Of a stretch of 64,000 nt of DNA, positions 25,586 to 34,160 are shown one piece after another; positions within the stretch are counted from its first letter, which is position 1; each line of letters starts with the position of its first letter. The stretch comes from G963668435 sp963668435 (lineage in GTDB: Bacteria > Latescibacterota > Latescibacteria > Latescibacterales > Latescibacteraceae). The position numbers and the translations under genes are program-made. The notes beneath the pieces are model-generated. The model had not been told where the DNA came from and ran no database searches. It saw nothing but the letters and a program-made list of their open reading frames with translations. The stretch spans positions 372,001 to 436,000 of the forward strand of contig CAXXSC010000001.1 of assembly GCA_963668435.2 (NCBI GenBank), written 5' to 3'.

Positions 25586-26548
25586 ATGACACGGTCCCGT
25601 TTGATGCTCTGCATACTCGCTTTTATTTTTCTTTCTGTTCTTGCGGTCGAATTGCTTGCATGGCGTCATGCCAGAGCTTTTATAGTATACAGTGAAGGCG
25701 CGAAAAAGACGGACAGCCCCGAAAAGCTCGGCTTTGCCGCTAAACTTGCTGTATTGTTCACGGGCATCGACAATCCCCGCCCCCGCGGCACACGTACTCC
25801 CGCTGATCTCGAGCTCACATACCGGGACAAGACTGTCGAATGTGATAACGGAATTATTCTCACTGCATGGTATTGTCCTGCCCGCTCGAATGAGACACTG
25901 GCGGTCATGTTTCATGGAAACGCGAGCGACAAAAGCACACTCCTTGACGAGGCCGCCGCCTTGAACAGTCTTGGCGTATCCACCTTCCTTGTCGATTTTC
26001 GCGGCTCGGGCGCTTCTTCTGAAAATTACACCAGTATCGGTTATCTCGAGGCTGAGGATGTCTATAATGCTGTCAGGTATTGCCAGGGTGAGCTGCCCCA
26101 TCGGCGTTTGATTCTATACGGCCGTTCGATGGGTGCCGCGGCACTGCTTCGTGCCGTCAATCTCGGGATTGTACAGCCGGACGGTGTCATTGTTGAGGCC
26201 GTGTTTGACCGTTTCAGCGGGACTGTCGCCAATCGTTTTCGTGCCATTGGACTGCCGTCACAGCCGTTTACCTGGCTGCTCCTTTTCTGGGGCGGGCTTC
26301 TACTGGATTTCAACGCGTTCAGTCATAATCCCTCCCAGTATGCCGCGGCTCTCGACTGTCCGGCCCTTTTCATGCATGGCGGCCGGGATCAGCGTGCAAC
26401 TGTTCCTGAGGCCGAACATGTCTTTTCCGCAGTGAAAGCGCCCAAACGAATGTATATTTTCAAGAATATGGGGCATGAATCATATTGCGCAAAAGAGAAA
26501 GGGCTATGGCTGCATGAAGTGTCTTCCTTTTTGTTGTTAATTGAGTGA
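25586..26548 (+). CDS. Alpha/beta hydrolase with N-terminal membrane anchor
   Basis: 320-residue hydrolase. An N-terminal hydrophobic segment (LMLCILAFIFLSVLAVELLAW) suggests anchoring or export. The catalytic triad is visible: nucleophile Ser in YGRSMGAAAL, Asp in HGGRDQRATV and His in KNMGHESYC. The oxyanion strand is VMFHGNASDKS. The family includes esterases, peptidases and acyl hydrolases of the BEM46/YfhR type; the substrate cannot be read. GAGG lies upstream of ATG 25586 at good spacing. It may be co-transcribed with the UroD-like gene before it. Confidence 0.87.
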   Translation: MTRSRLMLCILAFIFLSVLAVELLAWRHARAFIVYSEGAKKTDSPEKLGFAAKLAVLFTGIDNPRPRGTRTPADLELTYRDKTVECDNGIILTAWYCPARSNETLAVMFHGNASDKSTLLDEAAALNSLGVSTFLVDFRGSGASSENYTSIGYLEAEDVYNAVRYCQGELPHRRLILYGRSMGAAALLRAVNLGIVQPDGVIVEAVFDRFSGTVANRFRAIGLPSQPFTWLLLFWGGLLLDFNAFSHNPSQYAAALDCPALFMHGGRDQRATVPEAEHVFSAVKAPKRMYIFKNMGHESYCAKEKGLWLHEVSSFLLLIE

Positions 26549-26714
26549 GTCTGGTTTAAAGGTAATATTTACAGGGTAATAGCCTGGTTGTATATTTGTC
26601 CGCGTTTTCGCTTGACGGGGGCTGTGAATCCAGATGGGCTGCTTTCTGCATAAAAGCGGCGGTAATCATCAGGTGATCAATTGTCCTTATGCGTTTTTAA
26701 AGGCACTTTTCCTA

Positions 26715-26743
26715 TTGACAGTCACTGGGGGATGCGTTATAAT
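26715..26743 (+). promoter_or_regulatory. Perfect sigma70 consensus promoter
   Basis: TTGACA and TATAAT with a 17-nt spacer, both boxes identical to the consensus. It lies 57 bp before the FadL-type porin start and predicts strong constitutive expression. Confidence 0.9.
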
Positions 26744-26799
26744 TTTTCAGATAAGACCTGACAAAACTTAACGTTTCCATTTTCCCATGAGGGGGAGGT

Positions 26800-28188
26800 A
26801 TGAAAAAATCAGTTATCGTTATGGTCGCATTGATGCTCGTCGCTTCAGGAACAGTTTGGGCATCAGGACTTGCAATTCCCGAGCAGGGGGCCGCCGCACT
26901 CAGTATGTCAGCTGCCATGACTGCTCGAAATGAAGACCTGAGCGCCATTTTTTATAATCCCGCAGGCATTGACTATGTCGAGGGCGTTGAAGTCTATGCG
27001 GGGCTCACTCCGATTGTCCCGATTCACGAGTATTCTCCGTTCAGGGAGGATATCGGTACTTTCGATAGCGAAAAAGCCAATACGAACGTCTATCTTCCGC
27101 CGCAGCTTTACGCCGCCTGGCGTGCCCGTGAAAACTGGGTGCTCGGTATTGGCATTTTCACTCCTTATGGTCTCGGCACCGACTGGGATGAGGACTGGAC
27201 CGGCCGTTACACCAGCACCTACGGTGAAATTCAGATGATTTTCGTCAATCCGACTGTCGCGTACAAAGTTAACGACCAGTTGAGCATAGGTGTGGGCGCG
27301 TCCTACATTTCTTCCTCTGCCACGATCGAGAAAATGATCGATACTGGCACCTCCCTTGCCAATGCAGGTCTTCCTGTTACAGGCAGAAGCACCACCTACG
27401 ACTCTAAATTCGGTCTTGAGGGTGACGGTTCCGCGTGGGGATTCAACGCAGGTGTTCTGTACCGTCCGTTCTCGCATGTACAGTTGGGCGTTTCCTACCG
27501 TTCCGCGTTCGAGATGGAATATGACGGTGATGCCAAGTTCAGACACGCCTCCGTCCTGAAAGACATCGTCCTGCCCGCGGCCATGGGTGGCAATGCATAC
27601 AACGTCGCTCTCGCGTCCATGCCTGCGACACAGTCTGGCACTGCGACACTCAAGATGCCCTGGACACTCAATGTCGGTTTCAAGGTTGATGCGACAGAGA
27701 AGCTTGATTTCTCAGCCGAATTCGACTATATCGCATGGTCAACCTATGAGGAACTCGTGGTCGATTTCGACAAGGATTTGCCTGTCGACAAACAGATCCA
27801 GGATAAAGACTGGGATGATTCCGTTGTCGTCCGCGGTGGAACTTCTTATGACCTGAACGAAAAGACCGTGCTGCGTTTCGGCCTCATGTATGACTGGAAC
27901 CCGGTTCCCGATGAGACAATCGACCCGCAGCTGCCCGATGCCAACCGCATAGGGGTTTCTCTCGGCGCGGGCTATACGCTCGGCAAGGTCAGGCTCGATG
28001 CCGGTTATATGCTCCTGTCTTTCAAACGTCGTGAAAAAGACAATGGCGCAGGATTCAGCACCGATGTTACCGGTGACGGTGAGATCGACCGTTTCGACAC
28101 CGAGGCCGCCGGAAATTATCCTGTCGGTAACGGCATGTATGACAGCTATGCAAATCTGTTCTCGGTTTCTGCATCTTATGCATTCTGA
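26800..28188 (+). CDS. OmpP1/FadL/TodX-family outer-membrane transporter
   Basis: 462-residue outer-membrane beta-barrel of the FadL family, which imports hydrophobic compounds such as fatty acids or aromatics. The signal peptide ends near VWASG (about 22). The N-terminal family motif LSAIFYNPAGIDYVEG is clear and marks the plug region. The rest alternates short strands and turns, and the last residue is Phe after SVSASYA, the typical C-terminal signal for BamA insertion. GGGGGAGG lies just upstream of ATG 26800. A consensus promoter precedes and a strong terminator follows, so it is monocistronic and probably abundant. Confidence 0.93.
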   Translation: MKKSVIVMVALMLVASGTVWASGLAIPEQGAAALSMSAAMTARNEDLSAIFYNPAGIDYVEGVEVYAGLTPIVPIHEYSPFREDIGTFDSEKANTNVYLPPQLYAAWRARENWVLGIGIFTPYGLGTDWDEDWTGRYTSTYGEIQMIFVNPTVAYKVNDQLSIGVGASYISSSATIEKMIDTGTSLANAGLPVTGRSTTYDSKFGLEGDGSAWGFNAGVLYRPFSHVQLGVSYRSAFEMEYDGDAKFRHASVLKDIVLPAAMGGNAYNVALASMPATQSGTATLKMPWTLNVGFKVDATEKLDFSAEFDYIAWSTYEELVVDFDKDLPVDKQIQDKDWDDSVVVRGGTSYDLNEKTVLRFGLMYDWNPVPDETIDPQLPDANRIGVSLGAGYTLGKVRLDAGYMLLSFKRREKDNGAGFSTDVTGDGEIDRFDTEAAGNYPVGNGMYDSYANLFSVSASYAF

Positions 28189-28208
28189 TCAGTAAGCGAT
28201 CATAGATA

Positions 28209-28242
28209 TGAAAGAGGGTGCCGATGGCACCCTCTCTTTTTG
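28209..28242 (+). terminator. Rho-independent terminator after FadL-type gene
   Basis: Stem GAGGGTGCC / GGCACCCTC with a 3-to-4-nt loop, A run before and five T residues after. It ends the porin transcript. Confidence 0.9.
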
Positions 28243-28304
28243 CCCGAAATTTTTGCTGATATCAGGTTGTGGCTTTGGTCAGCCGATGAAAAACGCCAGT
28301 GTCA

Positions 28305-28655
28305 TCAGTCAGTGTGGAACAGCTCTTCCATATTTGCCCACAGCTCTCCATCGCCCGCGTTGGGGACTGCCTCGACACAGGGGACACAGACATCCCACCA
28401 TTCCTGAGTCACTGGATCTGCGGCCATTTCCCGCATGTCCGCCTCGAAATCGCTGCCGTTGTACTCGAAATAGGAGAAAAGCAGGAGCTTGCCCTCCTCG
28501 ACCTCTTTCATGTAGATCGAATAATTCACGATATTACATCCTCGGATCGTTTTGAGGACGCCGGGCCAGACAGACTCGTGAAGTTTTTTGTATTCGGCGG
28601 CCCTGTCCGGTTTCAGCGAGAGCACCATGCCGTAGCGTTTTGTCGTGTCAGCCAT
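28305..28655 (-). CDS. rhaM: L-rhamnose mutarotase, cytoplasmic
   Basis: 116-residue enzyme that interconverts alpha and beta anomers of L-rhamnose (some members take L-fucose or others). The family core is RYGMVLSLKPDRAAEYKKLH, then ESVWPGVL with the active-site His just before it, NYSIYMKEVEEGKLLLFSY and DPVTQEWWDVCVP. No signal peptide. I chose the second of two adjacent ATGs (28655) because GGAAGG is then 4 nt upstream. It is last in an operon with a GH95-like glycosidase, an exported paralogue and a sugar symporter, so it probably prepares sugar taken up by that symporter. The paralogue at 31277 carries a signal peptide. Confidence 0.9.
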   Translation of the reverse strand: MADTTKRYGMVLSLKPDRAAEYKKLHESVWPGVLKTIRGCNIVNYSIYMKEVEEGKLLLFSYFEYNGSDFEADMREMAADPVTQEWWDVCVPCVEAVPNAGDGELWANMEELFHTD

Positions 28656-28695
28656 CATGCCTTCCTTTATTGGTCGTGCGGAAGATTTTTTTGTA

Positions 28696-31224
28696 TCAGC
28701 GTGCCTGTCGCATCACGATACGTTCGTTGGGGGCTGTCGTGAATGTTATTTTGCCACCCCTCGCAGTTTCCTTGTGGCCGTCGCGCTCGATAGTGAATGC
28801 GCCTTCCCACGGGTTGATAACAGTCAGTTCGCCGCCTTTTTCGCTTAGTATCTCCACCCATTCAAGCACGCCGTTCTGCCGTTTTGCGCTGACAAGGAAC
28901 GCGCCTTTTGCCCGGAGTGTCCTGAACTCGGCATCCTTGTCCCCGGGCCAGTTGGGAAAGAGCCTGATCTCACCGTTATAGCTCTGCATCATGCATTCGT
29001 TGATCACGGCAGGGAGCCCGAAATTCTCGAACCAGATACCCATCGGCGCCATGAAATCGTAGGGCGTGTTATTGGTGTAGCGTCCGTGGATCTGCAGGAC
29101 TTTGTCCGTGCAGCTTCCGTTGGGAAGCAGGCAGTAGTTGATCTGGCGGGCGAATTTTTCGAGGTCGAGCACACCGAGCCGCGCCGCCTGAAGGTTGAGG
29201 AAGACAAGTTCGTTGCCGCCCTCGTTCTGCTGGTTTTTGAGAGTCCGCAGGGCAAGGTCGTAGTCCTCTTTCGGTGAATGGAGACCGTGATGCTCTCCGG
29301 GGAAGACTGTCATGGTGCTTGCCGGTACGTTGTAGACGATATCCGGCTCCTCGCCCTCGACAGACACGTAAACCTCGCCAATGGAGCTTTCCGCTGTCGG
29401 ATATTCGGGGAAATGGGCGAGAATGTCGCGCACATCGGCCATGAGCTCTTTTTCAGCAGATTCAATGGCAAGGATTTCACAGGCCTCGAGATAGGCATTG
29501 AAAACGAAACGGGTGAGTGTCAGGTCGGCTATCGTGTCGTAGTTCTTGTCGAATCCGGGACGGAGGCCGTAGAGCTCAGGCGGGACCGAGGGCATAATGT
29601 GATAAAGACCGTCGTCCCATTTGCCTTTTCGGGCATCCGGGCGTTTCATATAGTCGACCAGGAAAAGCACCGCCTCTTTGATTGTGCCGAACGCACGGTT
29701 GCGGAGGTAATCCTCGTCCAGAGTATAGCTGTAATGCCACCAGAGGCTCTGCACAGTCCAGGGCGTCTCGAAAACTTCCCAGCCCCAGGTTGGTACAGGA
29801 TAGGGCATGATCCTCATGGGTACCGGGTAGGCCGAGTGCGGGAAGAATGCGCCGCGCATTTTATAGTAGTTCCGCGCCCAGAGTCTGCTGACCGGCAGGA
29901 GGTAGCGCTCGACCATCTCCACGTATGGCTCGTGAAGTTCCGTATGGTTGCTGGAGAATGTGGCCCAGAACGCCTGCTGTGTGTTGTAGTTCATGTGATA
30001 ATCGCCGTGCCATGCGGTGCCGATGTTCTTGAAACTCCAGTTGGCGAAAAGGCCGGGACATGTATAGCCTTTTTTCAGGGAGCAACGCAGGAAATAGAGA
30101 TTGTGGTACCATGTCCGTTCGAGGATATTGTCATCGAGGGCCACGCCTGATTTCGACCAGTAGTCGCCCCAGATGCGTGCGCTCGCGTCGGCGGCGTTTT
30201 GGTATTCGCTGGGTGCGAGTGAGGGCATCGCGACAGCTTTCGCCGCGGCAGCTTCGGAATATTCCTGTCCTTTGAAGTGATCGAGCTGTATGCAGAACGA
30301 GAAATCGCCCTCACCGCACGCAAGGCTCAGGGCGTCTTTACTTTTCTCCGCGGGAATGATGCCGAGGCCGGTGTTTTCGCGTTCTTTACCGACAGCGCTG
30401 TTATCAATTGAGGAGGACAGGGTCAGCGAGGTTACGAAAGCGTTGTCACGTGGTGAGGGCTTATAATCCTCGCTCGATTGCAGTTCCTGTTTCGGGAGTA
30501 TCTGCCGGAACGCGAGCCGTGAAACCTCGGGCATGCGTATCGTTTCGAATCGCGGCAGCTCTTTCGGTGTCGCCGGATCGGGAATGAGGCTGGCATAGAC
30601 AAAGGGCGCTTCCACGGGTGAGCCGCTCGAATCGATCATCCTGCCCCAGAGACGGTCCATCTGCATGTCGGTGAAAATTTCCAGATGCCGGGTTTCGCCG
30701 TCGATGAGGAAATCGATCTCGCAGACTCCGCGGTCGATATTCACACGGTGTCCGAGCAGTTCCGCTTTCCGGCGGTCGAACCAGAGGATGACCGAGCCGC
30801 AGGGGAACGGGCGCGGGTAGGGTTTGGCGTAGTCCTCGCGCATGGCCTCGATGTAGTTTTTGAACCACTTGACATCAGTGAGATTTTCGAGCGTATCGGG
30901 CATGGCCATGACTTCGTCGAATATATCCTGGAATGTGCCGGTGCGGCCGATATTCTTTTCGGAAAGCCGGATGTCCCAGACATCGTTGTGACCGAGGTAG
31001 ATCACCACGGCATCGGGACGGGTGCAGACCACCGTGCCGAGACCGCCGTTACCGAGAAGGGCGCCCTCGAAGAAATCGATGGCGGGACGCTTGTGTTCAA
31101 TCGAATGTGACTTTGCCCGTTCAAGGGGGATGACTTCGGAACGTGTTTCCGCGGAGGAGTGGTATGAACCAGCCACGGTCATCAATAACGTCATCATCAG
31201 AAACCCGTAAAGAACTTTCCTCAT
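28696..31224 (-). CDS. Exported GH95-like glycoside hydrolase
   Basis: 842-residue exported enzyme, signal peptide about 1-25. The N-terminal beta domain begins EGALLGNGGLGTVVC and YLGHNDVWDIR, the pattern of GH95 enzymes. The (alpha/alpha)6 barrel includes WHGDYHMNYNTQQAFWA, where two Asn match those that assist catalysis in GH95 alpha-L-fucosidase, then TPWTVQSLWWHYSYTLDEDYL. A C-terminal beta domain ends NERIVMRQAR. GH95 members act on alpha-L-fucose or alpha-L-galactose; the flanking rhamnose mutarotases suggest a deoxy-sugar. Identity within the clan is not settled. Both neighbouring genes are within about 50 bp, so it is in one operon. Confidence 0.8.
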   Translation of the reverse strand: MRKVLYGFLMMTLLMTVAGSYHSSAETRSEVIPLERAKSHSIEHKRPAIDFFEGALLGNGGLGTVVCTRPDAVVIYLGHNDVWDIRLSEKNIGRTGTFQDIFDEVMAMPDTLENLTDVKWFKNYIEAMREDYAKPYPRPFPCGSVILWFDRRKAELLGHRVNIDRGVCEIDFLIDGETRHLEIFTDMQMDRLWGRMIDSSGSPVEAPFVYASLIPDPATPKELPRFETIRMPEVSRLAFRQILPKQELQSSEDYKPSPRDNAFVTSLTLSSSIDNSAVGKERENTGLGIIPAEKSKDALSLACGEGDFSFCIQLDHFKGQEYSEAAAAKAVAMPSLAPSEYQNAADASARIWGDYWSKSGVALDDNILERTWYHNLYFLRCSLKKGYTCPGLFANWSFKNIGTAWHGDYHMNYNTQQAFWATFSSNHTELHEPYVEMVERYLLPVSRLWARNYYKMRGAFFPHSAYPVPMRIMPYPVPTWGWEVFETPWTVQSLWWHYSYTLDEDYLRNRAFGTIKEAVLFLVDYMKRPDARKGKWDDGLYHIMPSVPPELYGLRPGFDKNYDTIADLTLTRFVFNAYLEACEILAIESAEKELMADVRDILAHFPEYPTAESSIGEVYVSVEGEEPDIVYNVPASTMTVFPGEHHGLHSPKEDYDLALRTLKNQQNEGGNELVFLNLQAARLGVLDLEKFARQINYCLLPNGSCTDKVLQIHGRYTNNTPYDFMAPMGIWFENFGLPAVINECMMQSYNGEIRLFPNWPGDKDAEFRTLRAKGAFLVSAKRQNGVLEWVEILSEKGGELTVINPWEGAFTIERDGHKETARGGKITFTTAPNERIVMRQAR

Positions 31225-31276
31225 TGTATTCCTCCTGTATTCTGTATTTCCCCGCTTTCAGGGGTATCTAAAGCCG

Positions 31277-31711
31277 TTAATCGAGATGATATATCTCCTC
31301 CATGGTCGACCACCATTCGCCCTCACCGGCTGTCTCGATGGCTTTCTGGCAGGGATCGGTCTCTTTCCACCAGCGCTGCGTTTCGGGATCGGCCGCCATT
31401 TTCGCCATGTCAGCCTCGAAATCGGTGCCGGTGTATTCGAGGTAGGAGAACAGCATGTGTTTTCCCTGGGCCACCTCCTTCATATAGATCGAATAGTTGC
31501 TGATATTGCAGTCCTTGAGTTTCGCATTGACCGCTGGCCAGGGATGGGCGTGAAGTTGTTTGTATTTCCGGATCATTTCCGGTTTCAGTTCGATCACCCA
31601 GCCGAAACGCGTGACTGTCAGGTTCGGATTACCCATGGCGCTGCTGTCCATGAAGGAGTGCGCGAGGAATCCGGCGACGAAAAGAGTGAGGGAGATAAGT
31701 GTTCGTTTCAT
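31277..31711 (-). CDS. Exported L-rhamnose mutarotase paralogue
   Basis: 144-residue protein with an N-terminal signal peptide (MKRTLISLTLFVAGFLAHS) in front of a complete rhamnose mutarotase domain. The core shows LKPEMIRKYKQLHAHPWPAV with His in place, NYSIYMKEVAQGKHMLFSY and DPETQRWWKETDP, the same pattern as the cytoplasmic copy. Mutarotases of this family are normally cytoplasmic, so export is unusual and suggests anomer conversion in the periplasm, before uptake. It is encoded between the SSS symporter and the GH95-like enzyme, 52 bp before the latter. The start at 31711 fits the signal. Confidence 0.85.
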   Translation of the reverse strand: MKRTLISLTLFVAGFLAHSFMDSSAMGNPNLTVTRFGWVIELKPEMIRKYKQLHAHPWPAVNAKLKDCNISNYSIYMKEVAQGKHMLFSYLEYTGTDFEADMAKMAADPETQRWWKETDPCQKAIETAGEGEWWSTMEEIYHLD

Positions 31712-31832
31712 ATAACGCCTCCTGAAAATGCCGCGAAAAGCATATTTTTTTGAGTCAAATCACCGTCTCGCCAAACCGCAGACTGCAATAAGGAAAACAT
31801 TCGTTGCTGTCATGATTGCCGTATGGCGAACC

Positions 31833-33446
31833 CTAACCGAAAACGATATAGAGCGTGATCATCAGCACAAAAAGAAGGGCCGCGAGGAAACGGTAATTTC
31901 CGATACCCCGCCAGGATTCCCCCTTGAGCGAGTCGAGTGGATTGCTCCAGACCAGTGAGATACTTTCTTCATTGTGAACGTGCGGCCTGATAAGCGACAG
32001 GGTGATCATCAGTGCCATGCAGATCACGAAAAGATAGAATGTCGCCATCATCGAGGGGACATTCCATCCGGTCTGTTCCTTGAACCAGTCAAGCAGGAAT
32101 ACCGCGAAACCTAAAGTCGTGCCTGTCCAGAGTGTTGCGGTCGATGCTGTTGAGGAGGCTTTTTTCCAGAACACACCGCAGAGGAAAACTGTAGTGATCG
32201 GCGGTGCCACATAGCAGATAATAGCCACGATTCCCTGGAAAATGCTCTGGAAATGGCTCACGAACGGCGACCAGATGATCGCGGTCACCATGGCGACGAA
32301 TGTCACGACCCGTCCGATCAGCACGAGCTTTTTGTCAGGTGTATCCGGCCGCCAGCGACGGTATATATCGAAACTGAACAGTGTGGCGATTGAATTGAGC
32401 GCTCCCGACACTGTGCTCATCAGCGCGGCAAGCAGCGCGGCGGCGACAATGCCTTTGACGCCGATCGGGAGGAGCCTGCTGATCATGAACGCGTAGGTAT
32501 CGGCTGAATCGGAGAGCTCATCCGGAAGCACACCCTGTTTGATGAGCGCAAGGCACATCAGGCCCGGCAGGACAAAGATGAAAACGGGAAGAATTTTGAT
32601 GAATCCGGCGAAAAGCGGCCCGATTCGTGCGTGGTTCTCGTCCTTTGCGCCGAGAACGCGCTGGACAATGGTCTGATCAGCGCACCAGTACCAGACACCG
32701 ATCACGGGATAGCCGAGAAAGACAGCGTACCACGGCAGGCCCGACGGGTCCCCGGCATCACGCAGGACTGTGAGTTTGACCGGATCGACACTTGCTGCCA
32801 GCCCCTCCCAGCCGCCGACTCTCATATAGGCTATGGAGGTTATGCAGAGTGCCCCGAGAACGAGCACCACTGTCTGGATCGATTCGGTCAGCACCACCGC
32901 GAGAAGGCCGCCGATAATGGTGTAGAGGCCCGTCAATAGCGAGGTGATCACGATGCTGGTCATAATGTTGATGCCGAAAAGCCCGCGGAGCACCACCGCG
33001 CCGGTATAGAGTGAGAATCCGATGTGGATGAAAATTGCCGAGACGATCGAGATGAACGCAAGAAAATCACGTGAGGGCCTGCTGTAACGCTTTTCAAGGA
33101 AATCGGGGAGGGTTGTCACATTGGCCCTGATATAGAACGGCGCGAAAAAGAGTGCGAGCCCGATCAGTGTGAATGCCGCCATCCACTCGAAATTACCGTA
33201 GGCGAGACCGTTGACATATCCCTCCTGCGCGAGGCTGACCAGGTGGATGGTGGATATGTTTGTAGAGAAAAGCGCAAGCCCGATAACCGGCCAGGTAAGT
33301 GTGCTGCCTGCAAGGAAATATCCTTTGCCCGCGCTCGTTTTTCGCTGCTTTATACCGGCCCAGCAGCCGAGGGCGACAATGCCCGCGAGATAAACGATGA
33401 TAACGGCGAGATCGACAGGGTGGATCGCGAGCTGAGCCTCTGACAT
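31833..33446 (-). CDS. Sodium:solute symporter (SSS family)
   Basis: 537-residue inner-membrane carrier of the SSS family, with about 13-14 hydrophobic helices. Seen: LAVIIVYLAGIVALGCWAG, the re-entrant FSTNISTIHLVSLAQEGY, LPDFLEKRYSRPSRDFLAF and the SSS signature region around LLAALMSTVSGALNSIATL. SSS members import sugars, sugar acids, proline, pantothenate or iodide with sodium. The operon (mutarotases, GH95-like) points to a deoxy-sugar or its oligomer. ATG 33446 is preferred to the longer frame because GGGA lies 6 nt upstream; a promoter lies 53 bp further. Confidence 0.9.
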   Translation of the reverse strand: MSEAQLAIHPVDLAVIIVYLAGIVALGCWAGIKQRKTSAGKGYFLAGSTLTWPVIGLALFSTNISTIHLVSLAQEGYVNGLAYGNFEWMAAFTLIGLALFFAPFYIRANVTTLPDFLEKRYSRPSRDFLAFISIVSAIFIHIGFSLYTGAVVLRGLFGINIMTSIVITSLLTGLYTIIGGLLAVVLTESIQTVVLVLGALCITSIAYMRVGGWEGLAASVDPVKLTVLRDAGDPSGLPWYAVFLGYPVIGVWYWCADQTIVQRVLGAKDENHARIGPLFAGFIKILPVFIFVLPGLMCLALIKQGVLPDELSDSADTYAFMISRLLPIGVKGIVAAALLAALMSTVSGALNSIATLFSFDIYRRWRPDTPDKKLVLIGRVVTFVAMVTAIIWSPFVSHFQSIFQGIVAIICYVAPPITTVFLCGVFWKKASSTASTATLWTGTTLGFAVFLLDWFKEQTGWNVPSMMATFYLFVICMALMITLSLIRPHVHNEESISLVWSNPLDSLKGESWRGIGNYRFLAALLFVLMITLYIVFG

Positions 33447-33498
33447 GAGATTTCCCTTTCCGATATGCTGCTCATGGCGGGTGCTGTTCTGTATTGTT

Positions 33499-33527
33499 TT
33501 TATAGCAACTGAAAAAGAACAAGTCAA
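33499..33527 (-). promoter_or_regulatory. Promoter of the symporter-GH95-rhaM operon
   Basis: On the minus strand TTGACT (33527-33522) and TATAAA (33504-33499) with a 17-nt spacer. It overlaps the N-terminal extension of the reading frame, which supports the ATG 33446 start. Confidence 0.75.
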
Positions 33528-33680
33528 GGTGGAAAAAGCGGGTATCGGTCTGAATCAGCGGAATACGGTGATATGGAGCGTTCCAAAGAAGAGCGTATTT
33601 GTCACAAACGGGGTTTTCCCGTTTTTTCAAATGCTGGAAAAGGCTGAATGCCGGTGTAGTGGATGAGGAATGTCTTAGGC

Positions 33681-33714
33681 AAAAAAAAGGACATCCATTT
33701 GGATGTCCTTTTCA
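33681..33714. terminator. Terminator after rpsT
   Basis: Stem AAAAGGACATCC / GGATGTCCTTTT with loop ATTT, A run on one side and T run on the other. It ends the minus-strand rpsT transcript. Confidence 0.88.
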
Positions 33715-33731
33715 GTCTCTGCGGAAAGCGT

Positions 33732-33986
33732 TTACGCCATGCTGGCGACAAACTTGTGCAACCTGGACTTGGTGCGGGCTGCCGTGGTCTTTTTGATGAT
33801 TCCCTTGCGTGCGGTGGAATCGATGACCGGAACGGCTACCTTGAACGCAGCCTGTGCAGCGTCCTTGTCCTCTGCGGTCCTGACCTTCTTGATGATGGTG
33901 CGAAGACGTGACTTGGCAATGCGGTTTCTCAGATTGCGTTTCTTGTCCTGACGGAGCGCTTTCTTGAAATGATCATGATGCGGCAC
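33732..33986 (-). CDS. rpsT: 30S ribosomal protein S20
   Basis: 84-residue S20, which binds 16S rRNA early in 30S assembly. The family pattern is seen in KKALRQDKKRNLRNRIAKSRL, KKVRTAEDKDAAQAAF and IIKKTTAARTKSRLHKFVA. The start is GTG 33986, with AAGGAG 7 nt upstream; the protein then begins MPHHDHFKKALRQ, slightly unusual since most S20 start with MAN. It is monocistronic, with its own TTGACA-TATATT promoter and a terminator. It is a good phylogenetic marker for the host. Confidence 0.95.
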   Translation of the reverse strand: MPHHDHFKKALRQDKKRNLRNRIAKSRLRTIIKKVRTAEDKDAAQAAFKVAVPVIDSTARKGIIKKTTAARTKSRLHKFVASMA

Positions 33987-34045
33987 GTTGTTACTCCTTT
34001 AATCTATGGACTGCATATAAATAGTATTTCGAAACTGAGCATACT

Positions 34046-34075
34046 AATATACGAAAAATACAAGGTGAATGTCAA
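34046..34075 (-). promoter_or_regulatory. Promoter of rpsT
   Basis: On the minus strand TTGACA (34075-34070) and TATATT (34051-34046) with an 18-nt spacer, about 60 nt before the GTG start. Confidence 0.8.
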
Positions 34076-34160
34076 ATATTAATTTATGCTCATTTTCATT
34101 GGCCGAAATCCGCATTGTTCCTGCTTTGGGCCGCTGTTATCGGCATAATCGAGAAAACGG

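Noticed and set aside
29278..30150. 290-residue plus-strand open frame
   Set aside because: Antisense to the GH95-like gene; no signals.
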